This document shows, in pieces, positions 42,175 to 50,690 of a stretch of DNA of 64,000 nt. The notes beneath the pieces were generated by a model. That model searched no databases. It worked only from the letters and a program-made list of their open reading frames with translations, and was not told where the DNA came from. The DNA is from Flavihumibacter fluvii (GTDB lineage Bacteria > Bacteroidota > Bacteroidia > Chitinophagales > Chitinophagaceae), in assembly GCF_018595675.2 (NCBI RefSeq), contig NZ_CP092333.1:4116001-4180000 (forward strand), written 5' to 3'. The position numbers and the translations under genes are program-made. Position 1 is the stretch's first letter. Each line of letters opens with the position of its first letter.

Positions 42175-42759
42175 ATGAAAAAGTTGATGGTCATGCTGCT
42201 GGCCCTGGTCGGTACGGCCGCATTCACACAAATACCTTCTGCGGACCTGCAGGTTAAAACTGCTTTGCTGGCAGCTCCGTCTGACAAGCAAGACAATGCC
42301 ATGGTGTACGGCTACAACAGTAAGGGTGAGTTCCTTGTGCTTCGGAAAGGCAGCAATGAGTTTGTCTGTATTGCAGATGATCCGAAAGCAGCCGGACTGA
42401 GTGTATCCTGCTACCACTAAGACCTGGAGCCTTTAATGGCGCGTGGCCGCGAGCTGAAAGCGCAGGGCAAGACCTTCCAGCAAGTGTTTGATATCCGGGA
42501 GGCGGAAGCGAAATCCGGTAAACTGAAAATGTCCAAACAGGCAGCGAACCTGCAGGTATTTTCTGCCGCTGCTGAAAACTATAATCCCGCCACCGGCGAA
42601 ATTACCAAAGGCCATTACCGGTATGTTGTCTACATTCCCTGGGCAACTGCAGCCAGTACCGGCTTGCCAGCCAAACCCGAAGCGGCGGGCATGCCCTGGA
42701 TCATGGATCCCGGCACGCACCGCGCACATATTATGATTGATCCACCTTCAAAAGACTGA
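42175..42759 (+). pseudogene. Exported protein gene split by a single in-frame TAA
   Basis: Two open stretches share one frame: 42175-42417 (signal peptide MKKLMVMLLALVGTAAFTQ and a domain ending LSVSCYH) and 42421-42756 (DLEPLMARGRELKAQGKTF... to IMIDPPSKD). They are separated only by TAA at 42418-42420. Without it the product would be about 195 residues with smooth continuity and no gap, so one base change (AAA to TAA would suffice) or a sequencing error explains it. The second half has a signal-less start at ATG 42436 if translated alone. The family is not one I can name; it looks like a conserved exported hypothetical protein of Bacteroidota. Downstream of the stop the codons still look protein-like. 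Confidence 0.72.
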
Positions 42760-42779
42760 TCATTTCTTTTTTGTTTTTC

Positions 42780-43274
42780 CTATTTTGATCCTGCCTGTGC
42801 CCTTCTTTTTTCTATTTCATCAATGAAGGGGATCTCTTCCTGGATGGTAAGCCGGATATTATTCTCGAGGTAATCTTCCAGCTGCATCAGCTTTGCTGCA
42901 TTCCTGCCACCGATGACGGCTGCGAATTTGGAAAAATAGGATTCCTGCAATTTGTTGAATTTCGAAGCCCAGGAGAATTTATTTTTTGTGAGCTCCGTTG
43001 CCTTTTTGTCGTCCAGTGCTGCATAATTGTTCGCGTATTCTTCAATCAGGCTGATCCTTTCACGGCCCAATGCCTTTCTCTTATCTTCATAGTCATCGTA
43101 CAGGCTCCAGAATTTTTCCTGCTGTGCTGCGGGTACTGACATGTATTCTGCTACCAGTTCCTTTTTTTCTTTTCCGAACATGGACTGGATGATGGCGATA
43201 TCTTCCTTATTGGATTGTGCGTTTGAATAAAATGCTGCTAATACTAAAACCAGGGCAATTGTGGCTTTTTTCAT
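42780..43274 (-). CDS. Exported helical protein of unknown function
   Basis: 164 residues from the ATG at 43274; an extension to 43328 would remove the signal peptide from the N-terminus. MKKATIALVLVLAAFYSNAQS is the signal. The rest is predicted almost entirely helical and highly charged (KKELVAEYMSVPAAQQEKFWSLYDDYEDKRKALG, LENNIRLTIQEEIPFIDEIEKRRAQAG), like periplasmic Spy-type chaperones or DUF families in Bacteroidota. Direct assignment is not possible. Two conspicuous palindromes stand between it and the TPR regulator gene. Confidence 0.72.
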   Translation of the reverse strand: MKKATIALVLVLAAFYSNAQSNKEDIAIIQSMFGKEKKELVAEYMSVPAAQQEKFWSLYDDYEDKRKALGRERISLIEEYANNYAALDDKKATELTKNKFSWASKFNKLQESYFSKFAAVIGGRNAAKLMQLEDYLENNIRLTIQEEIPFIDEIEKRRAQAGSK

Positions 43275-43304
43275 TTTTTCCTTTTTAATGTTTAATTGGT
43301 GAAT

Positions 43305-43320
43305 GATTTCTGCAGAAATC
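43305..43320. promoter_or_regulatory. 16-base perfect palindrome upstream of the helical exported protein gene
   Basis: GATTTCTGCAGAAATC reads the same on both strands. It lies 31 bases upstream of the minus-strand ATG at 43274, in the expected promoter region, so a dimeric regulator site is likely. Confidence 0.55.
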
Positions 43321-43356
43321 TTGCGCAATATTAGCCGCCCCGATGGTAGTAAATAA

Positions 43357-43375
43357 GTGTTTTACCGTAAAACAC
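43357..43375. promoter_or_regulatory. Perfect 9-1-9 inverted repeat between regulator and exported protein genes
   Basis: GTGTTTTAC-C-GTAAAACAC begins 8 bases after the TPR regulator's stop on the minus strand and is followed on that strand by TTATTTA. It could be a terminator hairpin or an operator. Its arm GTTTTAC recurs twice in the regulator's own upstream region. Confidence 0.55.
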
Positions 43376-43382
43376 CGGTAAA

Positions 43383-44966
43383 TCATCCCACTCCGGCTTT
43401 CAATAACGCGCTACCCAACTTATCAAGGAATTGCCCATCGGTAATAAAGGCGCTGGTATATTCGGGCAACCTGCCTTTCAGTTGTGGAAACTGCTGCAGC
43501 AATTGTTCACCGCATTTTTGCGCAGCTGTTAACTGATTCATCTCTGCCAGCGATGCAACTTTTAAAAGCAACTCCCAGGGCACGGCCGACATATTCATTT
43601 TCTCGGCCCAATAAATGGCGTCCGCATAATTCTTTTTCTCAAAATGGTAGAAACCCAGCCCGCCATTGAACCACCATTGGTAATAGGGATTTAATTGGAT
43701 CGATTCATCCAGCAACTTAAATCCCCGGTCATATTCCCCGCAACAGATCAAACAAAAACCGATCGCACCCATGATACCCGCGGCACCGGGCTTGATGGCC
43801 GTCCAGGCTTCAATAGCTTTCAGCGCTTCAGCCTTGTTGTGAAGGAAAAGGTTGGCCAGGGCCATGGTCTGGTAGCCATGCTGGCAATACGGGTCAATCT
43901 TGATGGCCTTTTTACCATACACAACGGCCATTTCCAGCTGCTGTTGGGTGAGCTTACTCCGGAACCCTAAAAAGTATCCACCTACAAATATTTCGCCCAG
44001 CACAGCCCAGCCCAGCGCATATTCCGGGTCTGCTTCCACCGCTTCCTGCATCGCCTTTTCTGCTTTGTGGAAGATCTCTTCCGACAGGTTATTCACGAAA
44101 TGGTAATACCAGAAGATCGCTTCGTATACGCCGATATCATCAATACTTTTCGACGCCGGGATCCTGGATACATTTCGTAAGATAGCGCCGTAATGGCCCG
44201 CGGTCTGGCTCACCACCTGCCATACGATTTCATCCTGCACTTCCAGTAAATTCAATACGGTACTGTCCCGTTCATAAAAATTGGCCCAGACCTGCTCACG
44301 CGTATCGGCCTTGATCAGCTGCACAGTCAGGCGTATGCGCGTTTCATTTCTTTGTACGCTGCCGGTTAACAGGTACCGGGCATCCAGGATAGCACCCGCT
44401 TCTTTTACATCCAGGATACTGTCTGCAATGCGCCTGCTGGAATAATAGGCCACGACCGCCAGTTCAGGATACCTGGTCAGCTCTGTACTTAAACGATCAC
44501 CCAGTCCATCGGCAAAATTTCCGGTAGATGCATCGGCACCAATATTGTTGAAAGGCAACACGGCAATGGAAGTTTTCCGGCCGACCACGATCTCCTGTTT
44601 TAAAGCAGCCGGCTTTTCTCCGCCAACATTTTCCGAAAATGCCGGAACATAGGAACCCTTAGGTATCGATATCATGATGGGATCTGATTGCCCGGCATGG
44701 CTATAATATTCCCTTAGGCTGCGCCTTAGCCTTCCCGCATGTATGCGTACGATCGGGTCTGCCTGCGGATTGAAGTCCGGCCTTTTCTTCATAACTTTTA
44801 AGGCAATGGTATACTCCTTCAGCTCTGCCTCATTTCCGGCCAGCGTTTCGGTAACTATAAAGCTTAAGAACCGCGATAGTATCGTTGAACCCTGGAAAGT
44901 TTCCGCAGCAAGGATTCGCGAAAGTTGTTCATTCACAGTAACAGGAGTAATTGCCTTTTTGTCCAC
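43383..44966 (-). CDS. Winged-helix-like/TolB-like/TPR regulatory protein
   Basis: 527 residues. The N-terminus (LSRFLSFIVTETLAGNEAELKEYTIALKVMKKRPDFNPQADPIVRIHAGRLRRSLREYYS) is the helix-turn-helix-like module seen in front of TPR proteins of several phyla. A TolB-like segment follows (SIAVLPFNNIGADASTGNFADGLGDRLSTEL, then LTGSVQRNETRIRLTVQLI). The C-terminal half has TPR-like repeats (LGWAVLGEIFVGGYF, HGYQTMALANLFLHNKAEALKAIEAW, GFYHFEKKNYADAIYWAEKM). No signal peptide or membrane helix: a cytoplasmic regulator. Direct repeats of GTTTTAC lie in its upstream region. Confidence 0.84.
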   Translation of the reverse strand: MDKKAITPVTVNEQLSRILAAETFQGSTILSRFLSFIVTETLAGNEAELKEYTIALKVMKKRPDFNPQADPIVRIHAGRLRRSLREYYSHAGQSDPIMISIPKGSYVPAFSENVGGEKPAALKQEIVVGRKTSIAVLPFNNIGADASTGNFADGLGDRLSTELTRYPELAVVAYYSSRRIADSILDVKEAGAILDARYLLTGSVQRNETRIRLTVQLIKADTREQVWANFYERDSTVLNLLEVQDEIVWQVVSQTAGHYGAILRNVSRIPASKSIDDIGVYEAIFWYYHFVNNLSEEIFHKAEKAMQEAVEADPEYALGWAVLGEIFVGGYFLGFRSKLTQQQLEMAVVYGKKAIKIDPYCQHGYQTMALANLFLHNKAEALKAIEAWTAIKPGAAGIMGAIGFCLICCGEYDRGFKLLDESIQLNPYYQWWFNGGLGFYHFEKKNYADAIYWAEKMNMSAVPWELLLKVASLAEMNQLTAAQKCGEQLLQQFPQLKGRLPEYTSAFITDGQFLDKLGSALLKAGVG

Positions 44967-44978
44967 GTTTAGCGCTTT

Positions 44979-44996
44979 GTTTTACAGCCGTTTTAC
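44979..44996. promoter_or_regulatory. GTTTTAC direct repeat in the divergent promoter region
   Basis: GTTTTAC at 44979-44985 and 44990-44996, 11 bases apart (about one helical turn), stand between the TPR regulator (start 44966, minus) and the small gene at 45067 (plus). The same heptamer forms the inverted repeat at 43357-43375. A candidate operator set for the neighbouring regulator. Confidence 0.5.
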
Positions 44997-45066
44997 GGTA
45001 TTTAACTTGTCTTCAGTTAACCTTCGCGGTAATATTGTACTCACTTTTTGGATAAATTACGTAGTC

Positions 45067-45315
45067 ATGGAAAAAGAGCTTGATAACATCCTGGAGCGGT
45101 TTCCGCAATATAGGGAAAAAATTATCTGCTTATATACCAACAATGAAGACTTCAAATCATTGTCGGATGATTACCTGCAATGTAAAATCACGCTCTCAAA
45201 ATTCAGGCAACACTTGTTGGTGGCAGATACCCGCATGGAAAATGAATACAAAGCACTCTGCCTGGACCTTGAACAGGAAATACTACAGTTTTTACACCTT
45301 CTTTGGAAAAGTTAA
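45067..45315 (+). CDS. Small cytoplasmic protein upstream of the sulfatase (82 aa)
   Basis: 82 residues starting at ATG 45067: EKELDNILERFPQYREKIICLYTNNEDFKSL and so on, ending LEQEILQFLHLLWKS. Predicted helical, acidic, without signal peptide. Its stop is only 4 bases before the sulfatase ATG, so the two genes are co-transcribed and likely co-translated. It is too short for a longer open frame starting at 44743 (a chance extension through the promoter region). No family recognised; similar small proteins of this size appear widely in Bacteroidota. Confidence 0.7.
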   Translation: MEKELDNILERFPQYREKIICLYTNNEDFKSLSDDYLQCKITLSKFRQHLLVADTRMENEYKALCLDLEQEILQFLHLLWKS

Positions 45316-45319
45316 GTCA

Positions 45320-47038
45320 ATGGATATGAGACACCTTTATTTCGCCTTTTTATTGTTTGCCTTTTCTTCCTGTCATAACGCCGCAACCAAACAGGAGAAC
45401 GCCGCAACGAACCAGGAGAATGCCGCATCCCGCCCCAATATCCTGGTAATTGTTGCCGACGACCTGGGCTATAGTGATATCGCGCCTTTTGGTGGCAACA
45501 TCGAAACGCCTGTCATCAGCCAGCTGGCACAAGCGGGCATGCATTTTTCTGATTTCCACGTATTGCCTACCTGCTCCCCAACACGCTCGGCTTTATTAAC
45601 GGGTAACGATAACCATGTCGCCGGACTGGGCATCATGAGCGAGATGGATTATCCCGCCCTGCACCAGTTAAACCTTCCCGGCTACAGGGCCCACCTGAGT
45701 GATGAAGTGGTGACGATTCCTGAATTGCTACGGAACAACGGCTACCATACCTATATGACGGGTAAATGGCATCTGGGTGAAGGTCCCGGCATGGATCCGC
45801 ACGACCGTGGTTTTGAAGAATCTTTTATCCTGGGCACGGGTGGCGGTAGCCACTGGAACGACCGCAAAGCGCTTGCTCCACCGCAACATATGGAGTACAC
45901 CCGGAACGGCACCGTGGTAGAGCCGCCGGTGGATTTCTACTCTTCAAAGAATTATACCGATTCCATGATTCGTTTCATCGACCAGAATAAATCGGATAAA
46001 AAACCCTTCTTTGCCTACCTCTCCTATACGGCTGTCCATGATCCCTTGCATGCCCCCGATGACTATATTGCCAAATACAAGGGTAAATTCGACATTGGCT
46101 GGGACTCGCTCTGGACCCTTCGCCTGCATAACCTGCAAACCCTGGGTATCGTTCCAAAAAATCTAACCCGCTTCTCCAAGAATCCGGTTATCCCGCAATG
46201 GAAATCGCTGAGCAAAGAGCAACAGAAAGAATTTGCGCGCGATATGGAAGTGTATGCGGCTATGCTGGAATACCTCGACATGAGTATGGGTCGCGTGATC
46301 GACTACCTGAAAAAGGAAGGCTTATATGAGAATACCCTGGTGGTATTTATGTCCGACAATGGCGCTAACGGCGCAACCGCAGGTACTTACCCCGGCAACG
46401 CCGATGGAAAATACCTTAGCAAGTTCAACAACCAATTAGAGAATCGGGGCAAAAGAAATTCTTATGTCGAAATGGGTCCCGGCTGGGCACAGGCTTCTTC
46501 GGCGCCCTACCGGCTTTTTAAAACCTTTGCCTCTGAAGGGGGTATCAAAGCGCCCCTCATCATAAAATTGCCTGGGAAAATGGCACATGCCGGTGAATGG
46601 AATAAAAGCTTTGTCCATGTTACCGACCTGATGCCGACCATCCTGGAACTGGCCAATACGCCCTATCCCAATGACCCCGCGAAAAAAATCCATCCACTAA
46701 TTGGGAAATCATTGGTCCCGGTTTTAAAAGGCGATTCAGCATCGGTACACACCAACGAAGGCATGGGCTGGGAGCTCTTTGAAATGAAAGCCTATATCAA
46801 AGGCAACTGGAAAATACTAAGGCTGCCCCGGCCCTTTGGTTCCGGCGAATGGCAGCTGTATGACCTGGCAACCGACCCGGCGGAAACAACTGATCTCTCG
46901 CAACAGCATCCGGAAATAAAATCCGATTTAATAAAAGCCTGGAATGTTTACGCCGAACAGAATAGTGTGTACGATCACCATGGCCACTACGACTCCGTGT
47001 ATAAAGCAACCTATATGCCGGGTAAAGAGAACGACTAG
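45320..47038 (+). CDS. Arylsulfatase-type lipoprotein sulfatase
   Basis: 572 residues from ATG 45320 (alternative ATG 45326). The signal LYFAFLLFAFSSC makes it a lipoprotein, followed by a Asn/Ala/Gln-rich spacer made of a 21-base repeat. The alkaline-phosphatase-superfamily start is NILVIVADDLGYSDIAPFGG. The sulfatase signature is Cys85-S-P-T-Arg89 (CSPTRSALLTG), in which Cys must be turned into formylglycine by an anSME or FGE enzyme not encoded here. Conserved TGKWHLGEG and VVFMSDNGANG follow. It would release sulfate from sulfated glycans or aryl sulfates in the periplasm or on the surface. Confidence 0.95.
   Translation: MDMRHLYFAFLLFAFSSCHNAATKQENAATNQENAASRPNILVIVADDLGYSDIAPFGGNIETPVISQLAQAGMHFSDFHVLPTCSPTRSALLTGNDNHVAGLGIMSEMDYPALHQLNLPGYRAHLSDEVVTIPELLRNNGYHTYMTGKWHLGEGPGMDPHDRGFEESFILGTGGGSHWNDRKALAPPQHMEYTRNGTVVEPPVDFYSSKNYTDSMIRFIDQNKSDKKPFFAYLSYTAVHDPLHAPDDYIAKYKGKFDIGWDSLWTLRLHNLQTLGIVPKNLTRFSKNPVIPQWKSLSKEQQKEFARDMEVYAAMLEYLDMSMGRVIDYLKKEGLYENTLVVFMSDNGANGATAGTYPGNADGKYLSKFNNQLENRGKRNSYVEMGPGWAQASSAPYRLFKTFASEGGIKAPLIIKLPGKMAHAGEWNKSFVHVTDLMPTILELANTPYPNDPAKKIHPLIGKSLVPVLKGDSASVHTNEGMGWELFEMKAYIKGNWKILRLPRPFGSGEWQLYDLATDPAETTDLSQQHPEIKSDLIKAWNVYAEQNSVYDHHGHYDSVYKATYMPGKEND
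45377..45430 (+). repeat. 21-base tandem repeat coding for the lipoprotein spacer
   Basis: Two full copies (45377-45397 and 45398-45418, starting AACGCCGCAAC) and a half copy beginning AATGCCGCATCC. It encodes NAATKQE-NAATNQE-NAAS directly after the lipidated Cys, so copy number would set the length of the tether. Confidence 0.8.
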
Positions 47039-47077
47039 ATAAACTTTATGGACAAAAAGCAAATTACACTGATCACA

Positions 47078-49126
47078 ATGAAAGTATTTTATTGTTTGAT
47101 CCTGGCCACGCTATCCGGAATCTGCATGGCCCAGGAACAATGGCCGCGGATCGTAAAGGATAAGGGCGATGGACAAATCACGATCTACCAGCCGCAGTTC
47201 GAAAAACTTAATGGCAATATCGCTACCGGCCGTACGGCTATTTCCATCAAACAAACATCCACGGACGACCCGGTGTTTGGCGCAGTCTGGTTTTCCGCAG
47301 AATTGGAAACCAATCGCGATAACCGGATGGCCCTGCTTAAAAAAGTCAAAGTCAGTGATATTAAAATATCGGGCGTTGAAGGGGATAAGGTGACCACGAT
47401 GAAAGCCTACCTGGAGAAAGAAGCGGCTGGCTGGAATTTGAAAACTTCCATCGACGACATCGCTGCTGCAGTTGAAGAAGAGCAGAAATTAATGGCGGCC
47501 AACCTTAAAAATGATCCGCCCAATATTATTTATGTTACACAACCGTCAACGCTAGTGCTGGTCGATGGTGAGCCTAAGCTGCAGATGGATGACAAGCTGA
47601 AAATGAAGAAGGTGTTGAACACCGCCTTTTTAATTGTACAATATCCGAAGGACAATTTATTTTACCTCTATGGCGGCAAATTCTGGTATTCAGCTACTGC
47701 CATAACGGGAACCTGGAAGCAGGTAAGCAAATTACCCGCCGAATTGCAGCAACTGGATAAACAGATTAAGGAACAGGAAAAAAAGCAAAATCCGGCTGCG
47801 GGCACAACTGCTCCGGATAAGGCACCCATGATCATCCTGGCCACAACACCTACCGAGTTGATCCAGACAGACGGGGAAGCGAATTTTGCTACGATCACGG
47901 GCGTCAATCTCCTTTATGCATCCAATACGGATGATAACATCTTCATGGATATCAATTCCCGTAATTACTTTATCCTGCTATCAGGTCGCTGGTATTCCAG
48001 CCCAAGGTTAACCGGGCCCTGGACCTATGTTCCCAGCGACAAATTGCCCGGCGATTTCGCCCATATTCCCAAAGGATCAGAAAAAGATATTGTGCTGGCC
48101 AGTGTGGCAGGTACCGATGAAGCGCACGATGCCGTGATGGATGCACAAATACCACAAACCGCAAAAGTGGACCGTAAAACGGCCACCTGCACGGTAAAGT
48201 ATGATGGCGATCCCAAATTTGAACAGATTGAAGGCACCAGTCTTTATCTCGCTAAAAACACCGCCAGCACGGTGATCAAATCGGGCAACAGTTATTATTG
48301 CGTTGAAAATGGTGTCTGGTTCAAAGCTTCAAAACCCCTGGGCCCCTGGGCGGTTTCTGATGAGCGTCCCAAAGATGTAGACAATATTCCGGCCAGCAGC
48401 CAGGCCTATAATACCAAGTATGTGTACATCTACGAAAGCACGCCACAGTACGTGTATGTAGGGTATACGCCGGCCTATATGGGCTGCTATGTGTACGGGC
48501 CGGTAGTGGTATACGGAACCGGTTATTATTACAATCCATGGTATGGACCCTATTATTATCCGCGTCCGGTTACCTATGGATTCAGCATGCATTACAATCC
48601 CTTTACCGGGTGGAGTATGGGATTCCATTACAGCACCGGGTATTTCAGTTTTCATGCCTATACCGGCGGCCATTATGGGTATTGGGGACCGCCCGTTTAC
48701 CACCCGCCTTACCACCCGCACTACCATGGCGGCATGTATGGCGGCCGTGGCCCGGTGTATGTAGGCGGTGATGTAAACATCAATATCAATAACTCCAATA
48801 ATATCTACAATAAGCGCAAGGGCGTTTCAACCAATGATATCAAAAGAAGCGGGCCAACCAATAAACCGGCCAGCAGGGATATCGGGCAACAGGGTAACCC
48901 CATTCCAAATAACCTGGTATCCGATAAAAACGGAAACGTTTACCAGCGCGATGCAAAGGGTGATTGGCAGCAACGAAACAATACCGGCTGGTCACCTGCG
49001 GACAATACCACAAAAGCAGGCCTGGACAAACAAATGCAAAGCCGTGAGCGGAGCAGCAACCAGAATATCAATTTCAACAAAACGAACCGGGGCGGAAACC
49101 TGGGCGGTGCCGGCCGGAAAAAATAA
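47078..49126 (+). CDS. Exported repeat protein with Tyr/Gly/His-rich C-terminal region
   Basis: 682 residues from ATG 47078; the upstream ATG at 47048 adds ten residues in front of the signal (MKVFYCLILATLSGICMAQ). Three degenerate modules of about 85-110 residues can be seen, each with DGE or DGDP, a strand, then FWYSATAITGTWKQV, RWYSSPRLTGPWTYV or VWFKASKPLGPWAV. Behind them come a Tyr-rich stretch (YVGYTPAYMGCYVYGPVVVYG), then a His/Pro/Tyr segment (PPVYHPPYHPHYHGGMYGG) and an Asn/Ser/Gln-rich low-complexity tail. Some databases label such proteins 'carbohydrate-binding family V/XII', which is not a demonstrated role. Follows the sulfatase by 39 bases. Confidence 0.78.
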   Translation: MKVFYCLILATLSGICMAQEQWPRIVKDKGDGQITIYQPQFEKLNGNIATGRTAISIKQTSTDDPVFGAVWFSAELETNRDNRMALLKKVKVSDIKISGVEGDKVTTMKAYLEKEAAGWNLKTSIDDIAAAVEEEQKLMAANLKNDPPNIIYVTQPSTLVLVDGEPKLQMDDKLKMKKVLNTAFLIVQYPKDNLFYLYGGKFWYSATAITGTWKQVSKLPAELQQLDKQIKEQEKKQNPAAGTTAPDKAPMIILATTPTELIQTDGEANFATITGVNLLYASNTDDNIFMDINSRNYFILLSGRWYSSPRLTGPWTYVPSDKLPGDFAHIPKGSEKDIVLASVAGTDEAHDAVMDAQIPQTAKVDRKTATCTVKYDGDPKFEQIEGTSLYLAKNTASTVIKSGNSYYCVENGVWFKASKPLGPWAVSDERPKDVDNIPASSQAYNTKYVYIYESTPQYVYVGYTPAYMGCYVYGPVVVYGTGYYYNPWYGPYYYPRPVTYGFSMHYNPFTGWSMGFHYSTGYFSFHAYTGGHYGYWGPPVYHPPYHPHYHGGMYGGRGPVYVGGDVNININNSNNIYNKRKGVSTNDIKRSGPTNKPASRDIGQQGNPIPNNLVSDKNGNVYQRDAKGDWQQRNNTGWSPADNTTKAGLDKQMQSRERSSNQNINFNKTNRGGNLGGAGRKK

Positions 49127-49154
49127 TAGTAACCGCTAAAACAAATCAAACAAC

Positions 49155-49892
49155 TTGGAAGGCGAAACAATTATTTGTAAGAACTGTGGGCATGGTTTCC
49201 GGTTGAAATATTGTAACGCCTGTGGCCAAAGCGCAGACACGCATCGCATCACCTGGAAACTGGTACTGGAGCACCTTCCGCATGCCATCTTCCATGTTAA
49301 CCGCGGACTGTTTTTCTTGCTATTCGAATTAATCAAAAGGCCGGGGCATACCATACGGGAGTACCTGGAAGGAAAACGCAGGGGCCATGTTAATCCATTT
49401 ACCATGCTAGTTGTGGTAGGGGTCATCTGTTCCTGGTTATATGTGCATTTTAATGTTCAAACCGTACTGTCCTCGGTTAACCTGCGAAAGCTGGAGGAAC
49501 AGCGTGTCACGGTTGCACACAAGTATTTTGCCTTGAGGACGATTTTCATCTGTCTGTTGTGCAGCATGGGCGACTACCTGTTTTTCCGGGGGAAGAAATA
49601 CAATCTCCCGGAAATGGTGATCGCCAATGTCTATATGTTTTGCGGCGTTTCCGTTATACAGCTCTTGTTTATCCCGCTATTGCTGTTAGCCAGGAGCCTT
49701 CACCTGTATGCTTATGCGATGTTTTTTATCATCCCGCCGGTGCTGGCCTACCTGGTGTATTGCCGGTTTCAATTCCTGCAGGCGGGTAACAACAAAAAAT
49801 TGCAGGTGAAGATTGTGGTGACCGTGCTCTTGTATACTGCCCTGGTTGTATTGATCGGGCAAAAAATGGTGCGGCCTTTTTTTGAAAATTGA
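49155..49892 (+). CDS. DUF3667 membrane protein with N-terminal zinc-ribbon-like Cys pairs
   Basis: 245 residues starting at TTG 49155. The N-terminus ICKNCGHGFRLKYCNACGQ has two CxxC pairs, a probable zinc site. The following segment, HRITWKLVLEHLPHAIFHVNRGLFF and RPGHTIREYLEGKRRGHVNPFTML, is the DUF3667 signature. Three to four transmembrane helices follow. Function unknown; widespread in Bacteroidota. No closer start codon is available without losing the Cys pairs. Confidence 0.85.
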   Translation: MEGETIICKNCGHGFRLKYCNACGQSADTHRITWKLVLEHLPHAIFHVNRGLFFLLFELIKRPGHTIREYLEGKRRGHVNPFTMLVVVGVICSWLYVHFNVQTVLSSVNLRKLEEQRVTVAHKYFALRTIFICLLCSMGDYLFFRGKKYNLPEMVIANVYMFCGVSVIQLLFIPLLLLARSLHLYAYAMFFIIPPVLAYLVYCRFQFLQAGNNKKLQVKIVVTVLLYTALVVLIGQKMVRPFFEN

Positions 49893-49904
49893 TAGGGCTT
49901 GCAA

Positions 49905-50690
49905 TCAGAAAAGCTTTCGTAAATTAACGATGGTAATCTGGCCTGTATCGGGTTTAATCAAACCACTCATAGGCGTCGCAAGGTCCATTGTGATATATAA
50001 GATAGTTGAGGCCAGCAAAGCAAACGCAGCAATAACTATCCATTCCTTTCGCTTAACGGTTGGCGTAGTGAAACCCCCGACCAAACTGATCGTCAGGGCA
50101 AGCATAATCAACAGAAATGAAATCGGTTGGGGGATTCCGGCAGCTAATAGTGCTTCGCGTTTGATGCCTGTATCGAACAGGGTGGTTAATGTCAATGCCA
50201 TTCCTGCTGCGGCATCTTTTGTACCTGGGTCTTTTGATAGCACTACTGTTGTTGACCATAAATCAGCCGCAGTTTTTGATAACTCTTCCCTGTTTTTATT
50301 AAACTTCACATGATCCATGGCGTCGTCATAATAAGCAATTCGTTCTTCCAGGTATTTTCGCAGGTCTGCACGATACTGATTTCGTACGCTGCCAGGGAAT
50401 AAATCTGCTTTAATAATTGCCGTTCTTAGCACATTAGCTTCATCTACAATCAACGCTCTTACATTTTCAAAACGGGAGCTGGACTGACCGAATGTAAATG
50501 CCAATATAAAACTCCATAAGCCAAATAGTGCACCCATCAGGGAATTTACGCCGCCACTGGTCTCACCTTCTTCCGATTGCCAGAATATTTTTCTCATATT
50601 GTTTCCCAGGGCAAGGGCCAGTAACATCAGGAGAAAGAGAATAAAGCAAATGATCGAAGGGTCAACATATGCAAGTACTGGCTTATCCAT
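49905..50690 (-). CDS. Bestrophin-like (DUF4239) membrane protein
   Basis: 261 residues, two hydrophobic segments near the N-terminus (IICFILFLLMLLALALG, SLMGALFGLWSFILAFTFG) and two near the C-terminus (ISFLLIMLALTISLVGGF, WIVIAAFALLASTILYI), with a helical domain between (NVRALIVDEANVLRTAIIKADLFP). This is the pattern of the DUF4239/bestrophin-like family, whose members are proposed chloride channels. The role here is unknown. It points towards DUF3667, from which it is separated by 12 bases. Confidence 0.84.
   Translation of the reverse strand: MDKPVLAYVDPSIICFILFLLMLLALALGNNMRKIFWQSEEGETSGGVNSLMGALFGLWSFILAFTFGQSSSRFENVRALIVDEANVLRTAIIKADLFPGSVRNQYRADLRKYLEERIAYYDDAMDHVKFNKNREELSKTAADLWSTTVVLSKDPGTKDAAAGMALTLTTLFDTGIKREALLAAGIPQPISFLLIMLALTISLVGGFTTPTVKRKEWIVIAAFALLASTILYITMDLATPMSGLIKPDTGQITIVNLRKLF

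Noticed and set aside
44743-45066. Extension of the small pre-sulfatase protein to 190 residues
   Set aside because: The extra N-terminus would read antisense through the TPR regulator gene and its promoter; the ATG at 45067 fits better.
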